Source: an uncultured Sphingomonadaceae bacterium (lineage in GTDB: Bacteria; Pseudomonadota; Alphaproteobacteria; Sphingomonadales; Sphingomonadaceae). Taken from it: a stretch of DNA of 64,000 bases. Positions 16,880 through 25,320 of the stretch are shown here, in pieces (within the stretch, counting starts at the first letter, position 1; each line of letters begins with the position of its first letter). The notes under the pieces are model-generated. The model was not told the origin of the DNA and ran no database searches. It saw only the letters and a program-made list of their open reading frames with translations. The stretch covers positions 86,519 to 150,518 of the forward strand of contig CAIQHF010000038.1 in the NCBI GenBank assembly GCA_903871605.1, in the 5' to 3' direction. The position numbers were made by a program, and so were the translations under genes.

Positions 16880-18409
16880 ATGGCCAAATCCGACCAGCCC
16901 AATATCCTGATCCTGATGGCGGACCAGATGGCCCCGCGCGCGCTGCCGATCCACGGTCACCCGCTCGTCAGGGCGCCCAACATCGCGCGGCTGGCGGCGG
17001 AAGGCGTGGTGTTCGACAGCGCCTATTGCAACAGCCCGCTGTGCGCGCCGTCGCGCTTCTCCTTCCTGTCCGGCCGGCTGCCGTCGCGGATCGGCGCCTA
17101 TGACAATGCCTGCGAATTCCCCGCCGACCAGCCGACGATCGCGCACGATCTGCGCTATCGTGGCTATCGCACCATCCTCGCCGGCAAGATGCATTTCGTC
17201 GGCCCCGACCAGCTCCACGGATTCGAGGAGCGGCTGACCACCGACATCTACCCCGCCGATTTCGGCTGGACGCCCGACTGGACCGACTTCGCGCATCGCC
17301 CGCACTGGTATCATTCGATGGATTCGGTGCTGACCGCGGGCCCCTGCATCCGCACCAACCAGCTCGACTATGACGAGGAGGTGGCGTTCGTCACGCGCCG
17401 CAAGCTGTTCGAGATCGCGCGTGACACCGACGAGCGACCGTTCTTCCTCGTGATGTCGCTGACCCACCCGCACGACCCCTTCGCGATCCCGCGGCGCTAC
17501 TGGGAACTGTACGACGACGCCGACATCGCGCCGCCCAAGGTCCGCATCGCGACGGACGCGCAGGATCCGCATTCGCTCAGGCTGCGCCATGTCATCGGCA
17601 TGGACCTCGACGCGGTCTCCGACGAGCAGGTCCGCGCCGCGCGCCGCGCCTATTATGGCGCGATCAGCTTCGTCGACGATCAGATCGGTTCGGTGCTGGA
17701 GGCGCTGGGCGACAGCGGCATGGCGGACGACACGATCGTCCTGCTGATCGGCGACCATGGCGAGATGCTCGGCGAGCGCGACCTCTGGTACAAGATGAAT
17801 TTCTTCGAGGGCGGCGCGCGCATTCCGATGATCGTCCACGCGCCCGGCCGCTTCACGCCGCACCGGGTCGCGGCGAGCGTGTCACTGGTCGATCTGCTGC
17901 CGACGCTCGCCGAGTTGGCGGGGGGCGCGGTGCCGGACGAGCTGGCGCCGGTCGTCGACGGCGTCAGTCTGCTGCCGCATCTGCGCGGCGAGGCGGGGCG
18001 TGACGAGGTGCTCGGCGAATATCTGGGCGAGGCGGCGATCGCGCCGATCGTGATGATCCGGCGCGGTGCGCACAAGTTCATCCACTCGCCGGTCGATCCG
18101 GACCAGCTTTTCGATCTCGTCGCCGACCCCGACGAACGGACCAATCTGGCGGCCGATCCCGCGCAGGCCGGTCTGGTCGAGGCCTTCCGCCGCGAGGTCG
18201 GCGAGCGCTGGGATCTGGCGCGGATCGAGGCCGAGGTGCTGGCGAGCCAGCGCCGCCGCCGCCTGGTCGCGGCGGCATCTGCCAAGGGGACGCGCAAGGC
18301 GTGGGACTATCAGCCGTTCCGCGACGCCGCGCAGGATTATGTCCGCGGGCATATGGATTTGGAGGAACTCGAGGCGTCGGCGCGTTTTCCGCGCGTGCGG
18401 GCGGAATAG
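16880..18409 (+). CDS. betC: Choline-sulfatase BetC
   Basis: A 509-residue sulfatase. The N-terminal metal-site strand is NILILMADQ. The formylglycine-type motif CAPSR (in NSPLCAPSRFSFLSGRLPSR) supplies the catalytic Cys. Other sulfatase core segments are TILAGKMHFVGPDQLHGFEE, LTHPHDPF, IGDHGEMLGERDLWYKM and the C-terminal KAWDYQPFRDA. The stretch HRPHWYHSMDSV ... NQLDYDEEVAF is choline-sulfatase-specific. It hydrolyses choline-O-sulfate to choline and sulfate in the cytoplasm. The ATG at 16880 (MAKSDQPN) follows an AGGGAA ribosome site; an upstream in-frame ATG at 16796 gives an unrelated leader. It supplies choline to BetA and BetB encoded 5-8 kb downstream. Confidence 0.93.
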   Translation: MAKSDQPNILILMADQMAPRALPIHGHPLVRAPNIARLAAEGVVFDSAYCNSPLCAPSRFSFLSGRLPSRIGAYDNACEFPADQPTIAHDLRYRGYRTILAGKMHFVGPDQLHGFEERLTTDIYPADFGWTPDWTDFAHRPHWYHSMDSVLTAGPCIRTNQLDYDEEVAFVTRRKLFEIARDTDERPFFLVMSLTHPHDPFAIPRRYWELYDDADIAPPKVRIATDAQDPHSLRLRHVIGMDLDAVSDEQVRAARRAYYGAISFVDDQIGSVLEALGDSGMADDTIVLLIGDHGEMLGERDLWYKMNFFEGGARIPMIVHAPGRFTPHRVAASVSLVDLLPTLAELAGGAVPDELAPVVDGVSLLPHLRGEAGRDEVLGEYLGEAAIAPIVMIRRGAHKFIHSPVDPDQLFDLVADPDERTNLAADPAQAGLVEAFRREVGERWDLARIEAEVLASQRRRRLVAAASAKGTRKAWDYQPFRDAAQDYVRGHMDLEELEASARFPRVRAE

Positions 18410-18445
18410 CAGCGGCGTTCGGCCAGAGGCGGACATGTTGCCGTG

Positions 18446-18516
18446 GTCACCCCAGCCTCGAGCCGGGGTGACGCTCTTCGGCTGGAAGAAGCGGGATCCC
18501 GGATCAAGTCCGGGAT
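18446..18516. repeat. Two inverted repeats downstream of betC
   Basis: GTCACCCC (18446-18453) pairs with GGGGTGAC (18465-18472), and ATCCCGGA (18496-18503) pairs with TCCGGGAT (18509-18516). The wording 'GGATCAAGTCCGGGATGAC' is a dispersed repeat type common in sphingomonads and relatives. No T tract follows, but the stems could terminate or protect the betC transcript. Confidence 0.6.
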
Positions 18517-18588
18517 GACGAAAGAATGTGACCGCTGTCGCCCATTGATCGTCGTCGGACAGCGATGGCGCGAGTCCCGAAAGCTGAC

Positions 18589-19230
18589 TTATGGTGCACT
18601 GGTCATCGAGGCGGTGGAATAGGGCGAGATCGTCTCCCAGCCCAGTGTCGAATAGAGCGCCCGACCATCTTCAGTCGCGACGAGCAACTCTGGGGTGCCG
18701 GGCTGTTGCCGGGTGTCATGCAGCGCACGCATCAAGACGTGCCCGAGCCCTTTTCGGCGATGCTCAGGTTCTGTTACGATCCGATCATAGATAAAGACTT
18801 CTGAAGTCTCGGCCGCATAACCGCTCGCGGCGAGAGCGCCCGTTTCGAAAGTGATCCGCGCCTTGATCACCGCACCAACGCGCTTGATCTCGATCGCATA
18901 CCTATCGGGTAGAAGCCGCGCGGGAGGCTCTTTTTTAGCCCGCATGAAGTAGCTCGGAGCGTAAATTTTCCACGCCTTCGGTAGCGCCCCCTGCAATTCG
19001 TCAGCCGTACCACATAATTTCAGAAAATAACGGGGCTCGGTGATTGTGCGGGCAAGTTCTTCGATGCCCGGTGCAACCTTGGGGAAGACCCAACGGGCGA
19101 TCTCAGCATCTGAGTTGGTATCGACACGAAAGCCTCCATGTTCATGGACCGGCATCGGAAGCCCCCGCGCAACCGACCGAGCCGAGAGCCAGGCATTCAG
19201 GATCGTCGGGTCAACGCTAGGGTTGCTCAT
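18589..19230 (-). CDS. GNAT family N-acetyltransferase
   Basis: A 213-residue protein whose C-terminal half is a GNAT fold. The strand EVFIYDRIVTEPEHRRKGLG carries the acetyl-CoA-binding R-R-K-G-L-G turn. It is followed by HVLMRALHDTR, then ELLVATEDGRALYSTLGWE, the usual beta5/alpha4 region ending in 'LYxxLGW'. The N-terminal 100 residues are less conserved in appearance. Acceptor substrate is unknown. The base composition is visibly lower in GC than neighbouring genes and contains more A/T-ending codons, suggesting acquisition. It lies between betC and the cho/bet genes and shows no functional link to them. TATAAT at 19257-19262 on the minus strand may be its -10. Confidence 0.85.
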   Translation of the reverse strand: MSNPSVDPTILNAWLSARSVARGLPMPVHEHGGFRVDTNSDAEIARWVFPKVAPGIEELARTITEPRYFLKLCGTADELQGALPKAWKIYAPSYFMRAKKEPPARLLPDRYAIEIKRVGAVIKARITFETGALAASGYAAETSEVFIYDRIVTEPEHRRKGLGHVLMRALHDTRQQPGTPELLVATEDGRALYSTLGWETISPYSTASMTSAP

Positions 19231-19256
19231 TATCTCTCACGAACGGAACGGGCGCT

Positions 19257-19289
19257 ATTATAGGATAAAGCCGCACAGCGGTCTGGCAA
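19257..19289 (-). promoter_or_regulatory. Possible promoter of the GNAT gene
   Basis: On the minus strand a perfect TATAAT sits at 19262-19257, about 27 bp before the ATG at 19230. The best -35 candidate is TTGCCA at 19289-19284 with a 21-bp spacer, longer than ideal, so only the -10 is convincing. Confidence 0.35.
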
Positions 19290-19500
19290 GGATCCGTTCC
19301 CGCTTCGGAAAGCGGACCCCAGCTGACGCTCGCGCTAAATCGCGCCGCGACGACGCAGACCTGAAACGATCCGCAATATGCTTGACACGTTGCAAATGTA
19401 CCACAGGTCAGCCGGCATTTGGTTCGGTTCTGAAGGATACTCTTATGCTGATGTCAGCACTTTGGTCGCTACGTCCTCAATCGCGACGGGACGCAGCCGC

Positions 19501-19806
19501 ATGAAGATGCACCCGCCGATACGCGCCCAGGAATCCAACCCTCCGCTCATCGACAATGTGTTTTGTCCCGAGATTATCGCAGGAGGCATATCCGGCCTAT
19601 CGATCTTCAACGGGATCGTATCGGTAACGCTGGAAAATGCTCGTTGCGACCATAGCAAGACCCCGCCACCGCTTGAGCGTGTGGTAGTCGGCCGCATCTC
19701 CATGTCGGTTCCGGCGGCTCAGGCCTTGCTCTCTGTTCTCTACCAGTTTCTCAACGACCATAATCTCAATCCGCTTGCCGCGAATGCAGAGGTGACGACA
19801 CAATGA
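19501..19806 (+). CDS. Small hypothetical protein in low-GC patch
   Basis: A 101-residue protein starting MKMHPPIRAQESNPPLIDNV. I recognise no named domain. The body alternates predicted strands and one helix (GLSIFNGIVSVTLENARCDH, VVVGRISMSVPAAQALLSVL, YQFLNDHNL). It resembles small alphaproteobacterial hypothetical proteins built as a beta-sheet plus a C-terminal helix. It has no signal peptide or membrane segment. An in-frame ATG at 19378 would add 41 residues of poor character. No strong ribosome site is seen before 19501, which lowers confidence. Codon composition matches the adjacent GNAT gene. Confidence 0.55.
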   Translation: MKMHPPIRAQESNPPLIDNVFCPEIIAGGISGLSIFNGIVSVTLENARCDHSKTPPPLERVVVGRISMSVPAAQALLSVLYQFLNDHNLNPLAANAEVTTQ

Positions 19807-20134
19807 GGTATTTTCCGCTTTCAAACCTGTTGAGCACTAGTCCAACTGGGAACGTTCAGATCATCATGCCACACCAACCCAATCGTGTACGGTTGGGCGG
19901 AACGTATAGTCGTAATCAAATAAAAAAATGACGGCAGCGATCGTTTGTGTGCTTCCGATGTGAGACGGCTCGGTCACGGCGCGGAGGACAGCGGTGAGTC
20001 GACATCGCCTGACGGGCACAACGGCAGTTAATCGCGCAACTGACGCCAGAAGCGACCGGGCCGTTCACCACCACATCAAGCCATTCCGCACGCCCGTAAT
20101 CACGCGCCGCCCACGCCCGAACCGGAAATGCGCC
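19807..20134. other. Intergenic region, 328 bp, end of the low-GC patch
   Basis: No gene is supported. CCCAATCG (19878-19885) can pair with CGGTTGGG (19890-19897) with one G-T pair. An A-rich run (aataaaaaaatga near 19919-19931) follows, but there is no T tract in the right place for an intrinsic terminator on either strand. GC rises again from about 19960 towards choV. Confidence 0.5.
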
Positions 20135-21334
20135 TCACCCCACGTGGCTTGAGCTGAGCGCCCTCAGCACATCCTGCCCGCCGCAAACGCCCACCAGCCG
20201 GTCGCCGTCGGTCAGCAGCACCGGGTGGCCCGATACCGACAGGATGCGGATCAGCGTCCTGACCGGGACGCTGGCGGGGCAGGCGACGATGCCCTCAGGG
20301 ACGCTCGCGAGGGCTTCGGGATCGGCGAGCGCGGTCACCGCATAGGGTTGGTCGTCGAGCCGCACGTCTTCGCGGCCGGCGCCGACGCCGACGCAGTAGC
20401 GGGCGGCCTCGTCGAGAAGATGCCTGCCGTCGCGCACGGCCAGCAGGCGCATCGGGCGCATCACCGTCTCGCCGGTCATCACGTTGAGCGGGTTCATGTG
20501 GCGCACGAACTCGGCGACATAGGGGGTGGCGGGGCGCAGCACGATGTCCTCGCCGGTGCCGCTCTGGATGATCCGCCCGCCCTCGAGGATCGTCACCCGG
20601 TCGCCGAGCTTCAGCGCCTCGTCGAGATCGTGGCTGACGAAGACGATCGTCTTCTGCACCTTGGCCTGCAGGTCGAGCAGCTCGTCCTGCAGCTTCGCCC
20701 GGATCAGCGGATCGAGCGCCGAAAAGGGCTCGTCCATCAGCAATATGTCGGCGTCGGTGGCGAAAGCGCGCGCGAGGCCGACGCGCTGTTGCATGCCTCC
20801 CGATAGCTCGCCCGCATAGCGATCGGCCCAGGCGTCGAGCCCGACCAGCGCCAGCCGCTCGTCGACGATCCGCGTGATCTCGGGCCGCGGCGTGCCGCGC
20901 AGCTCGAGCCCGAAGGCGACATTCTCGCGCACCGTGCGCCACGGCAGCAGCCCGAATTGCTGGAACACCATCGCGATGCGGTGGCGGCGGATGTGGCGCA
21001 GCACGCTCTCGGGGCAGTTGGCGACGTCCTTCGATCCGACCCCGTCGCGCACCAGCACATGGCCGCGCGTCACCCGGTTGAGCCCGTTTGCGGCGCGCAG
21101 CAGCGTCGACTTGCCCGATCCGGACAGCCCCATCAGCACCGAGATCGTGCCCTGCTCGACAGCTAGGCTGGCGCCGGTGACGCCGAGCACGACGCCGGTC
21201 CTGCTGGCGATCGTCGCGCGGTCGGCGCCGCCGTCGAGCAGCGCCTGCGCGGCGGCGAGATCGGCCGCGCGGCGCCTGCCGCTGCTGTTGCAGAACAGGA
21301 TGTCGACATCGCGGAATTCGAGCGCGACGGTCAT
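20135..21334 (-). CDS. choV: Choline/betaine ABC transporter ATP-binding protein with C-terminal CBS-like region
   Basis: A 399-residue ATPase of the ProV/ChoV/OpuAA type. It has Walker A GLSGSGKST, Q-loop FQQFGLLPWRTV, signature LSGGMQQRVGLARA, Walker B ILLMDEPFSALDP and switch His in FVSHDLDEALKL. The C-terminal 120 residues include MNPLNVMTGETVMRP and a CBS-like segment (VRTLIRILSVSGHPVLLTDG), the usual osmo- or nucleotide-sensing part of this family. It powers the membrane fusion protein encoded directly upstream, whose stop overlaps this start (ATGA at 21331-21334). The context of bet genes, phospholipase C and choline sulfatase favours choline over other quaternary amines. Loss of one half of the usual CBS pair is possible but was not tested. 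Confidence 0.92.
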   Translation of the reverse strand: MTVALEFRDVDILFCNSSGRRRAADLAAAQALLDGGADRATIASRTGVVLGVTGASLAVEQGTISVLMGLSGSGKSTLLRAANGLNRVTRGHVLVRDGVGSKDVANCPESVLRHIRRHRIAMVFQQFGLLPWRTVRENVAFGLELRGTPRPEITRIVDERLALVGLDAWADRYAGELSGGMQQRVGLARAFATDADILLMDEPFSALDPLIRAKLQDELLDLQAKVQKTIVFVSHDLDEALKLGDRVTILEGGRIIQSGTGEDIVLRPATPYVAEFVRHMNPLNVMTGETVMRPMRLLAVRDGRHLLDEAARYCVGVGAGREDVRLDDQPYAVTALADPEALASVPEGIVACPASVPVRTLIRILSVSGHPVLLTDGDRLVGVCGGQDVLRALSSSHVG

Positions 21335-23133
21335 GGCCTGGCCTTCTGCGTGGTGCGCGTCATGCGGTCGAGGATGATCGCGACGAGCACGATCGCGAAG
21401 CCCGCCTCGAAGCCCATGCCGACCTGCACCGTGTTGAGCGCGCGCACCACCGGCACGCCGAGCCCGCCCGCGCCGACCAGCGCCGCGATCACCACCATCG
21501 ACAGGCTGAGCATGATGCATTGCGTCACCCCCGCGATGATCGACGGCGCGGCGGCGGGCAGCTCGACCTTGGTGAGCAATTGCCACGGCGTCGCGCCGAA
21601 CGATTCGCCTGCCTCGATCAGCGGCCTGGGGACGGACAATATGCCCAATTGGGTGAGCCGGATCGGCGCCGGCAGCGCGAAGATGATCGTCGAGATCAGC
21701 CCCGGCACCACGCCCAGCCCGAACAGCACCAGCGTCGGGATCAGATAGACGAACGTCGGCAGCGTCTGCATCAGATCGAGCGCGGGCTGGATGAACTGGA
21801 AGGCGCGCGGCCGGTGCCCCGCCCAGATGCCGACGGGCACGCCGATCAGCGTCGAGACGAACGCGGCGAACAGGACGAGCGACAGCGTCTCCATCGTCGC
21901 TGCCCAATAGCCCTGGTTGATGATGAACAGCTGCGCGAGCAGCACGAAAATGACGAGCGGGACCGAACGCCGCAGATACCAGGCGAGCCCGCCGACCAGC
22001 GCGACGAACAGCAAGGGCGGGACGGCCGACAGCAGCGCGGTCAGCCCGTTGATCGACGAGCCGAGCACGAGCGTGACGAAATCGAACAGGCCGTGATGCG
22101 CCTTGATGTCGTCGACCAGGCTGCTCATCCACTGGCCAACGGGGATCTTGTTCTCGGTAAGGAAGCCGCTGCCCGCGGCGGGCCTGAGCGAGGCGAGCAC
22201 CGCGGGTTCGCCCGGCTTGCCGTCGACCGTCTGCACGCCGGCGAGCCAGGCGCGGAGCCTGTCGGGATGCGCGCGCAGCCATTTGGTCGCCGCGACGCCG
22301 GGATCGCCAGTGTCGGTCACGGCCTGCATCAGCGCATTCTCGTCGCCGACCGCGAAGGCGAGATTGTGCAGCAGGCGGCCGACATTGGGGCATTGCTTCA
22401 CATAGCCCGCGCGCACGTCGGTCGAGACGGTGGCGCTGCCATAGTTTGGGCCGAACACGCTGTCGCCGCCCATCAGATAGCGCATCTTGAAACGGTCGTT
22501 CATCGGATGCGGCTGCCAGCCGAGGAAGACGATCGGCGCCTTGGTCCTCACCGATCTCTCGACCTCGGCGAGCATGCCCTGCTCGCTGCTCTCGATCAGC
22601 TGGAAATTGCCGAGGCCGAAATTGTTGGTGCGGATCATGCCGAGCACCAGCCGGTTGCCGTCGTTGCCCGGCTCGATCCCATAGATTTTGTGGCCGAGCG
22701 GCCCCGCGAACTTCTGGATCGACGCGAAGTCCTTGAGGCCCTGGTCGTAGAGATAGGCGGGCACCGCGAGCGTGTAGCGCGCGTCTGCCAGGTTGACGCG
22801 GACGACCTCGACCGAATGGTCGGCGACGAACGGCTTGATGTCGGCGGTCTGCATCGGCATCCAATTGCCGAGGAAGACGTCGACATCCTTGTTGCGCAGC
22901 CCGTTGAAGGTGACGGGCACCGACAGCACGGTGATCTTGGGCTGGTAGCCCAGTCCGGCGAGCAGCCGGGCGGTCAGCCCCGTCGTCGCGGTCACGTCCG
23001 CCCAGCCGACGTCGGACAGGCGCACCGCGGCGCAGGACGGCGGATCCGCGGCGGCGGCGGGCGCACCCGCGGCAAGCGCGAGCAGCAGCAGCGCCAACCG
23101 GGCCATCCATCCGATCGTCGTGCGATCCCTCAT
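21331..23133 (-). CDS. choW: Choline ABC transporter, substrate-binding protein fused to permease (ChoX-ChoW)
   Basis: A 600-residue fusion. It starts with a signal sequence (LALLLLALAAGAPAAAA). A quaternary-amine binding domain follows to about residue 320 (VRLSDVGWADVTATTGLTAR, DVFLGNWMPMQ, VFLGWQPHPMNDRFKMRYL). The permease domain from about 345 onward carries the EAA-like loop GESFGATPWQLLTKVELPAA and typical ProW segments (LPTFVYLIPTLVLFGLG). In most alphaproteobacteria ChoX (about 310 aa) and ChoW (about 280 aa) are separate; the joint here is seamless, with no stop or frameshift. The binding domain would be tethered on the periplasmic face. The ATG at 23133 follows GGGGGAA. It faces betI-betB across a 145-bp region with two candidate BetI sites. 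Confidence 0.93.
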   Translation of the reverse strand: MRDRTTIGWMARLALLLLALAAGAPAAAADPPSCAAVRLSDVGWADVTATTGLTARLLAGLGYQPKITVLSVPVTFNGLRNKDVDVFLGNWMPMQTADIKPFVADHSVEVVRVNLADARYTLAVPAYLYDQGLKDFASIQKFAGPLGHKIYGIEPGNDGNRLVLGMIRTNNFGLGNFQLIESSEQGMLAEVERSVRTKAPIVFLGWQPHPMNDRFKMRYLMGGDSVFGPNYGSATVSTDVRAGYVKQCPNVGRLLHNLAFAVGDENALMQAVTDTGDPGVAATKWLRAHPDRLRAWLAGVQTVDGKPGEPAVLASLRPAAGSGFLTENKIPVGQWMSSLVDDIKAHHGLFDFVTLVLGSSINGLTALLSAVPPLLFVALVGGLAWYLRRSVPLVIFVLLAQLFIINQGYWAATMETLSLVLFAAFVSTLIGVPVGIWAGHRPRAFQFIQPALDLMQTLPTFVYLIPTLVLFGLGVVPGLISTIIFALPAPIRLTQLGILSVPRPLIEAGESFGATPWQLLTKVELPAAAPSIIAGVTQCIMLSLSMVVIAALVGAGGLGVPVVRALNTVQVGMGFEAGFAIVLVAIILDRMTRTTQKARP

Positions 23134-23162
23134 TTGGCGATTCCCCCAGCCCCAACGTCGAA

Positions 23163-23178
23163 TTGACTAAAAGTTCAA
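23163..23178. promoter_or_regulatory. Candidate BetI-type operator upstream of choXW
   Basis: TTGACTAAAAGTTCAA has outer arms TTGA/TCAA and the same 16-bp frame as three other sites in the window. It lies 30 bp upstream of the choXW start. The central symmetry is imperfect. Confidence 0.45.
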
Positions 23179-23252
23179 CAAAACTGCAAGGACGAAGTGC
23201 AGCGGGCTCGCGATTGCGCTTTTCAGGCCCGCCGCATCTCGGTATCACAGCA

Positions 23253-23268
23253 TTGAACGTCCGTTCAG
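23253..23268. promoter_or_regulatory. Candidate BetI operator at the betI-betB start
   Basis: TTGAACGTCCGTTCAG contains the perfect arms TGAACG and CGTTCA around TC. It ends at the AGGAGA ribosome site of the fusion gene (GTG start 23279), so a bound TetR-type dimer should block it. BetI operators in other proteobacteria have a similar TTGAACG core. Confidence 0.6.
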
Positions 23269-23278
23269 GAGAAGGTGC

Positions 23279-25309
23279 GTGCGGCAGACGGCGGCGATCC
23301 CCGCGGGCGATGACAAGCGCTCGCGCCAGCTGATCGAAGTGACCATAGACAGCCTCGCCGAGGTCGGCTTCGTCGGCACCACGCTGGCGCAGGTCGCCGG
23401 GCGCGCGGGCGTCTCGCCGGGGCTGGTCGCGCATTATTTCGGCGACAAGGACGGGCTGCTCGAGGCGGCGTTCCGCTCGCTCGCCGCCCGGCTCGGCGAC
23501 AATATGCTCGTCCGCCTCGCGCAGGCGGGCGATGCGCGGGCGCGGCTGCAGGCGGTGATCGACGCCAATCTCGGCCCGCAGGAGGTCGAGGATCGCACCA
23601 GCAAGGTGTGGCTCGCCTTCTGGGGCCAGGTGCTCCACATGCCGCGTCTGCTGCGCATCCAGCGCGTGTATCAACGGCGCATGCTGTCCAACCTGCGCCA
23701 TGCGCTGCGGCAGCTGCTGCCCGCCGACGAGGTGCCGCGCGTTGCGGCGATGATCGCGGCGATGATCGATGGGGTGTGGCTGCGCGGTGCGCTCTCGGGC
23801 TGGACCGAGACCGACAGCGAGACCGCGCGCGCGATGCTCGGCTCGTTCGTCGACAACCATATCGGCAGCCTGCCGCCACGCCCGGGCGCGCAGCGCGCAC
23901 GGCCGGCCACGCTGTCGCCGGTCAACCCCGCGACCGGCGAGACGCTCGCGTCGATCGCGGTCACGACGCCCGAGACACTCGACGCGAAGGTGGCGCGCGC
24001 CAAGGCGGCGCAGGTCGAATGGGCCGCGCTCATGCCCGTCGAGCGCGGACGTGTGCTGCGCAGGGCCGCCGACATATTGCGCGCGCGCAATGGCGAGCTC
24101 GCCCGGCTCGAGACGCAGAATACGGGCAAGCCGATCCAGGAGACCGAGGCGGTCGACGTGCTGTCGGGCGCGGACTGCCTCGAATATTTTGCCGGGGTCG
24201 CAGCCACGATCGCGGGACAGCATCTCGATCTGGGCGCGGGCGCGTTCGGCTTTACGCGCCGCGAGCCGCTGGGCGTCGTCGCGGGCGTCGGCGCGTGGAA
24301 CTACCCGCTGCAGATCGCCTGCTGGAAGGCGGCGCCCGCGCTCGCCTGCGGCAATGCGATGATCTTCAAGCCCGCCGAGCAGACCCCGCTCACCGCCGCG
24401 GCTCTCGAAGACGTGTTCCGCGAGGCGGGTCTGCCCGACGGCGTGTTCCAGGTCGTGCAGGGCTATGGCGATCTCGGCCGTGCGATGGTCGAGCATCGGG
24501 ACATCGCCAAGGTGTCGCTCACCGGATCGGTGCCGACCGGGCGTGCGGTGATGGCGGCCGCGGCGAAGGGCCTGAAGGCGGTGACGCTCGAGCTAGGCGG
24601 CAAGTCGCCGCTGATCGTGTTCGCCGATGCCGACGTCGACAATGCGGTGTCAGGCGCGATGCTCGCCAATTTCTATTCGAGCGGGCAGGTCTGCTCGAAC
24701 GGCACGCGCGTTTTCGTCCAGCGCCCGATCCTCGCGCGCTTCCTCGAGGCGCTGACCGCGCGCACCGCCAGGCTCCGCATCGGCGACCCGCTCGATCCCG
24801 CGACCCAGATCGGCCCGCTCGTCTCCGAGGCGCAGATGGATCTGGTGCTCGGCCATATCGGTCGCGCGCGGCGCGAGGGCGTGCGGCTGGTGGCGGGCGG
24901 GCGCCGGCTGACCGAGGGCGCGCTCGGCCGCGGCTATTTCGTCGAGCCGACGATCTTCGAAGCGAGCGACGACGGCGCCGCGATCGTCCGCGACGAGGTG
25001 TTCGGCCCGGTGATGACCGTGCTCGGTTTCGACGACGAGGCCGAGGTGGTCGCCCGCGCCAACGACACCGAATTCGGTCTCGCCGCGGGTGTCTTCACGC
25101 AGGATCTGACACGCGCCCACCGCGTGATCGCGAAGCTCGACGCGGGGACGTGCTGGGTCAACCAGTATAACATCACCCCCGTCGAGATGCCGTTCGGCGG
25201 CGTCAAGGCGTCGGGAATCGGGCGCGAGAACGGGCTGGCAGCGATCGAACATTATACGCGGATCAAGAGCGTCTATGTCGCGATGACCGGCATCGACTGC
25301 CCCTATTGA
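23279..25309 (+). CDS. betI-betB: BetI-BetB fusion: TetR-type choline repressor joined to betaine-aldehyde dehydrogenase
   Basis: One uninterrupted 676-residue frame encodes two proteins that are normally separate. Residues 1 to about 198 are BetI: a TetR helix-turn-helix ([32 protein letters not shown]) and the ligand domain ([20 protein letters not shown]). Residues from about 208 are Bet[33 protein letters not shown], Glu near 438 (LELGGKSP), nucleophile Cys near 472 ([11 protein letters not shown]) and [13 protein letters not shown]. BetB oxidises betaine aldehyde to glycine betaine with NAD. BetB normally starts with about 15 residues forming the first strand (FIDG-type); here they are missing and a short Pro/Arg linker takes their place. 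No credible internal start exists near the junction. Start GTG 23279 follows AGGAGA. The stop overlaps the betA region. Assembly error is possible but would need a precise in-frame deletion. Confidence 0.92.
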   Translation: MRQTAAIPAGDDKRSRQLIEVTIDSLAEVGFVGTTLAQVAGRAGVSPGLVAHYFGDKDGLLEAAFRSLAARLGDNMLVRLAQAGDARARLQAVIDANLGPQEVEDRTSKVWLAFWGQVLHMPRLLRIQRVYQRRMLSNLRHALRQLLPADEVPRVAAMIAAMIDGVWLRGALSGWTETDSETARAMLGSFVDNHIGSLPPRPGAQRARPATLSPVNPATGETLASIAVTTPETLDAKVARAKAAQVEWAALMPVERGRVLRRAADILRARNGELARLETQNTGKPIQETEAVDVLSGADCLEYFAGVAATIAGQHLDLGAGAFGFTRREPLGVVAGVGAWNYPLQIACWKAAPALACGNAMIFKPAEQTPLTAAALEDVFREAGLPDGVFQVVQGYGDLGRAMVEHRDIAKVSLTGSVPTGRAVMAAAAKGLKAVTLELGGKSPLIVFADADVDNAVSGAMLANFYSSGQVCSNGTRVFVQRPILARFLEALTARTARLRIGDPLDPATQIGPLVSEAQMDLVLGHIGRARREGVRLVAGGRRLTEGALGRGYFVEPTIFEASDDGAAIVRDEVFGPVMTVLGFDDEAEVVARANDTEFGLAAGVFTQDLTRAHRVIAKLDAGTCWVNQYNITPVEMPFGGVKASGIGRENGLAAIEHYTRIKSVYVAMTGIDCPY

Positions 25310-25320
25310 GCGACGCGCGG

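Noticed and set aside
19382..19445. TTGACA at 19382 as a promoter for the small gene at 19501
   Set aside because: No acceptable -10 lies 16-18 bp downstream.
19040..19504. 154-residue plus-strand frame over the GNAT gene start
   Set aside because: It is largely antisense to the better supported GNAT gene and contains no recognisable segment.
19878..19931. Hairpin plus A-run as an intrinsic terminator
   Set aside because: The A-run follows the stem on the plus strand, so no U tract would follow the hairpin in either transcript.
20135..24496. 1453-residue minus-strand frame covering cho and bet genes
   Set aside because: Only its last 399 codons are real (choV). The rest is a shadow of choXW in another frame and of betI-betB on the opposite strand.
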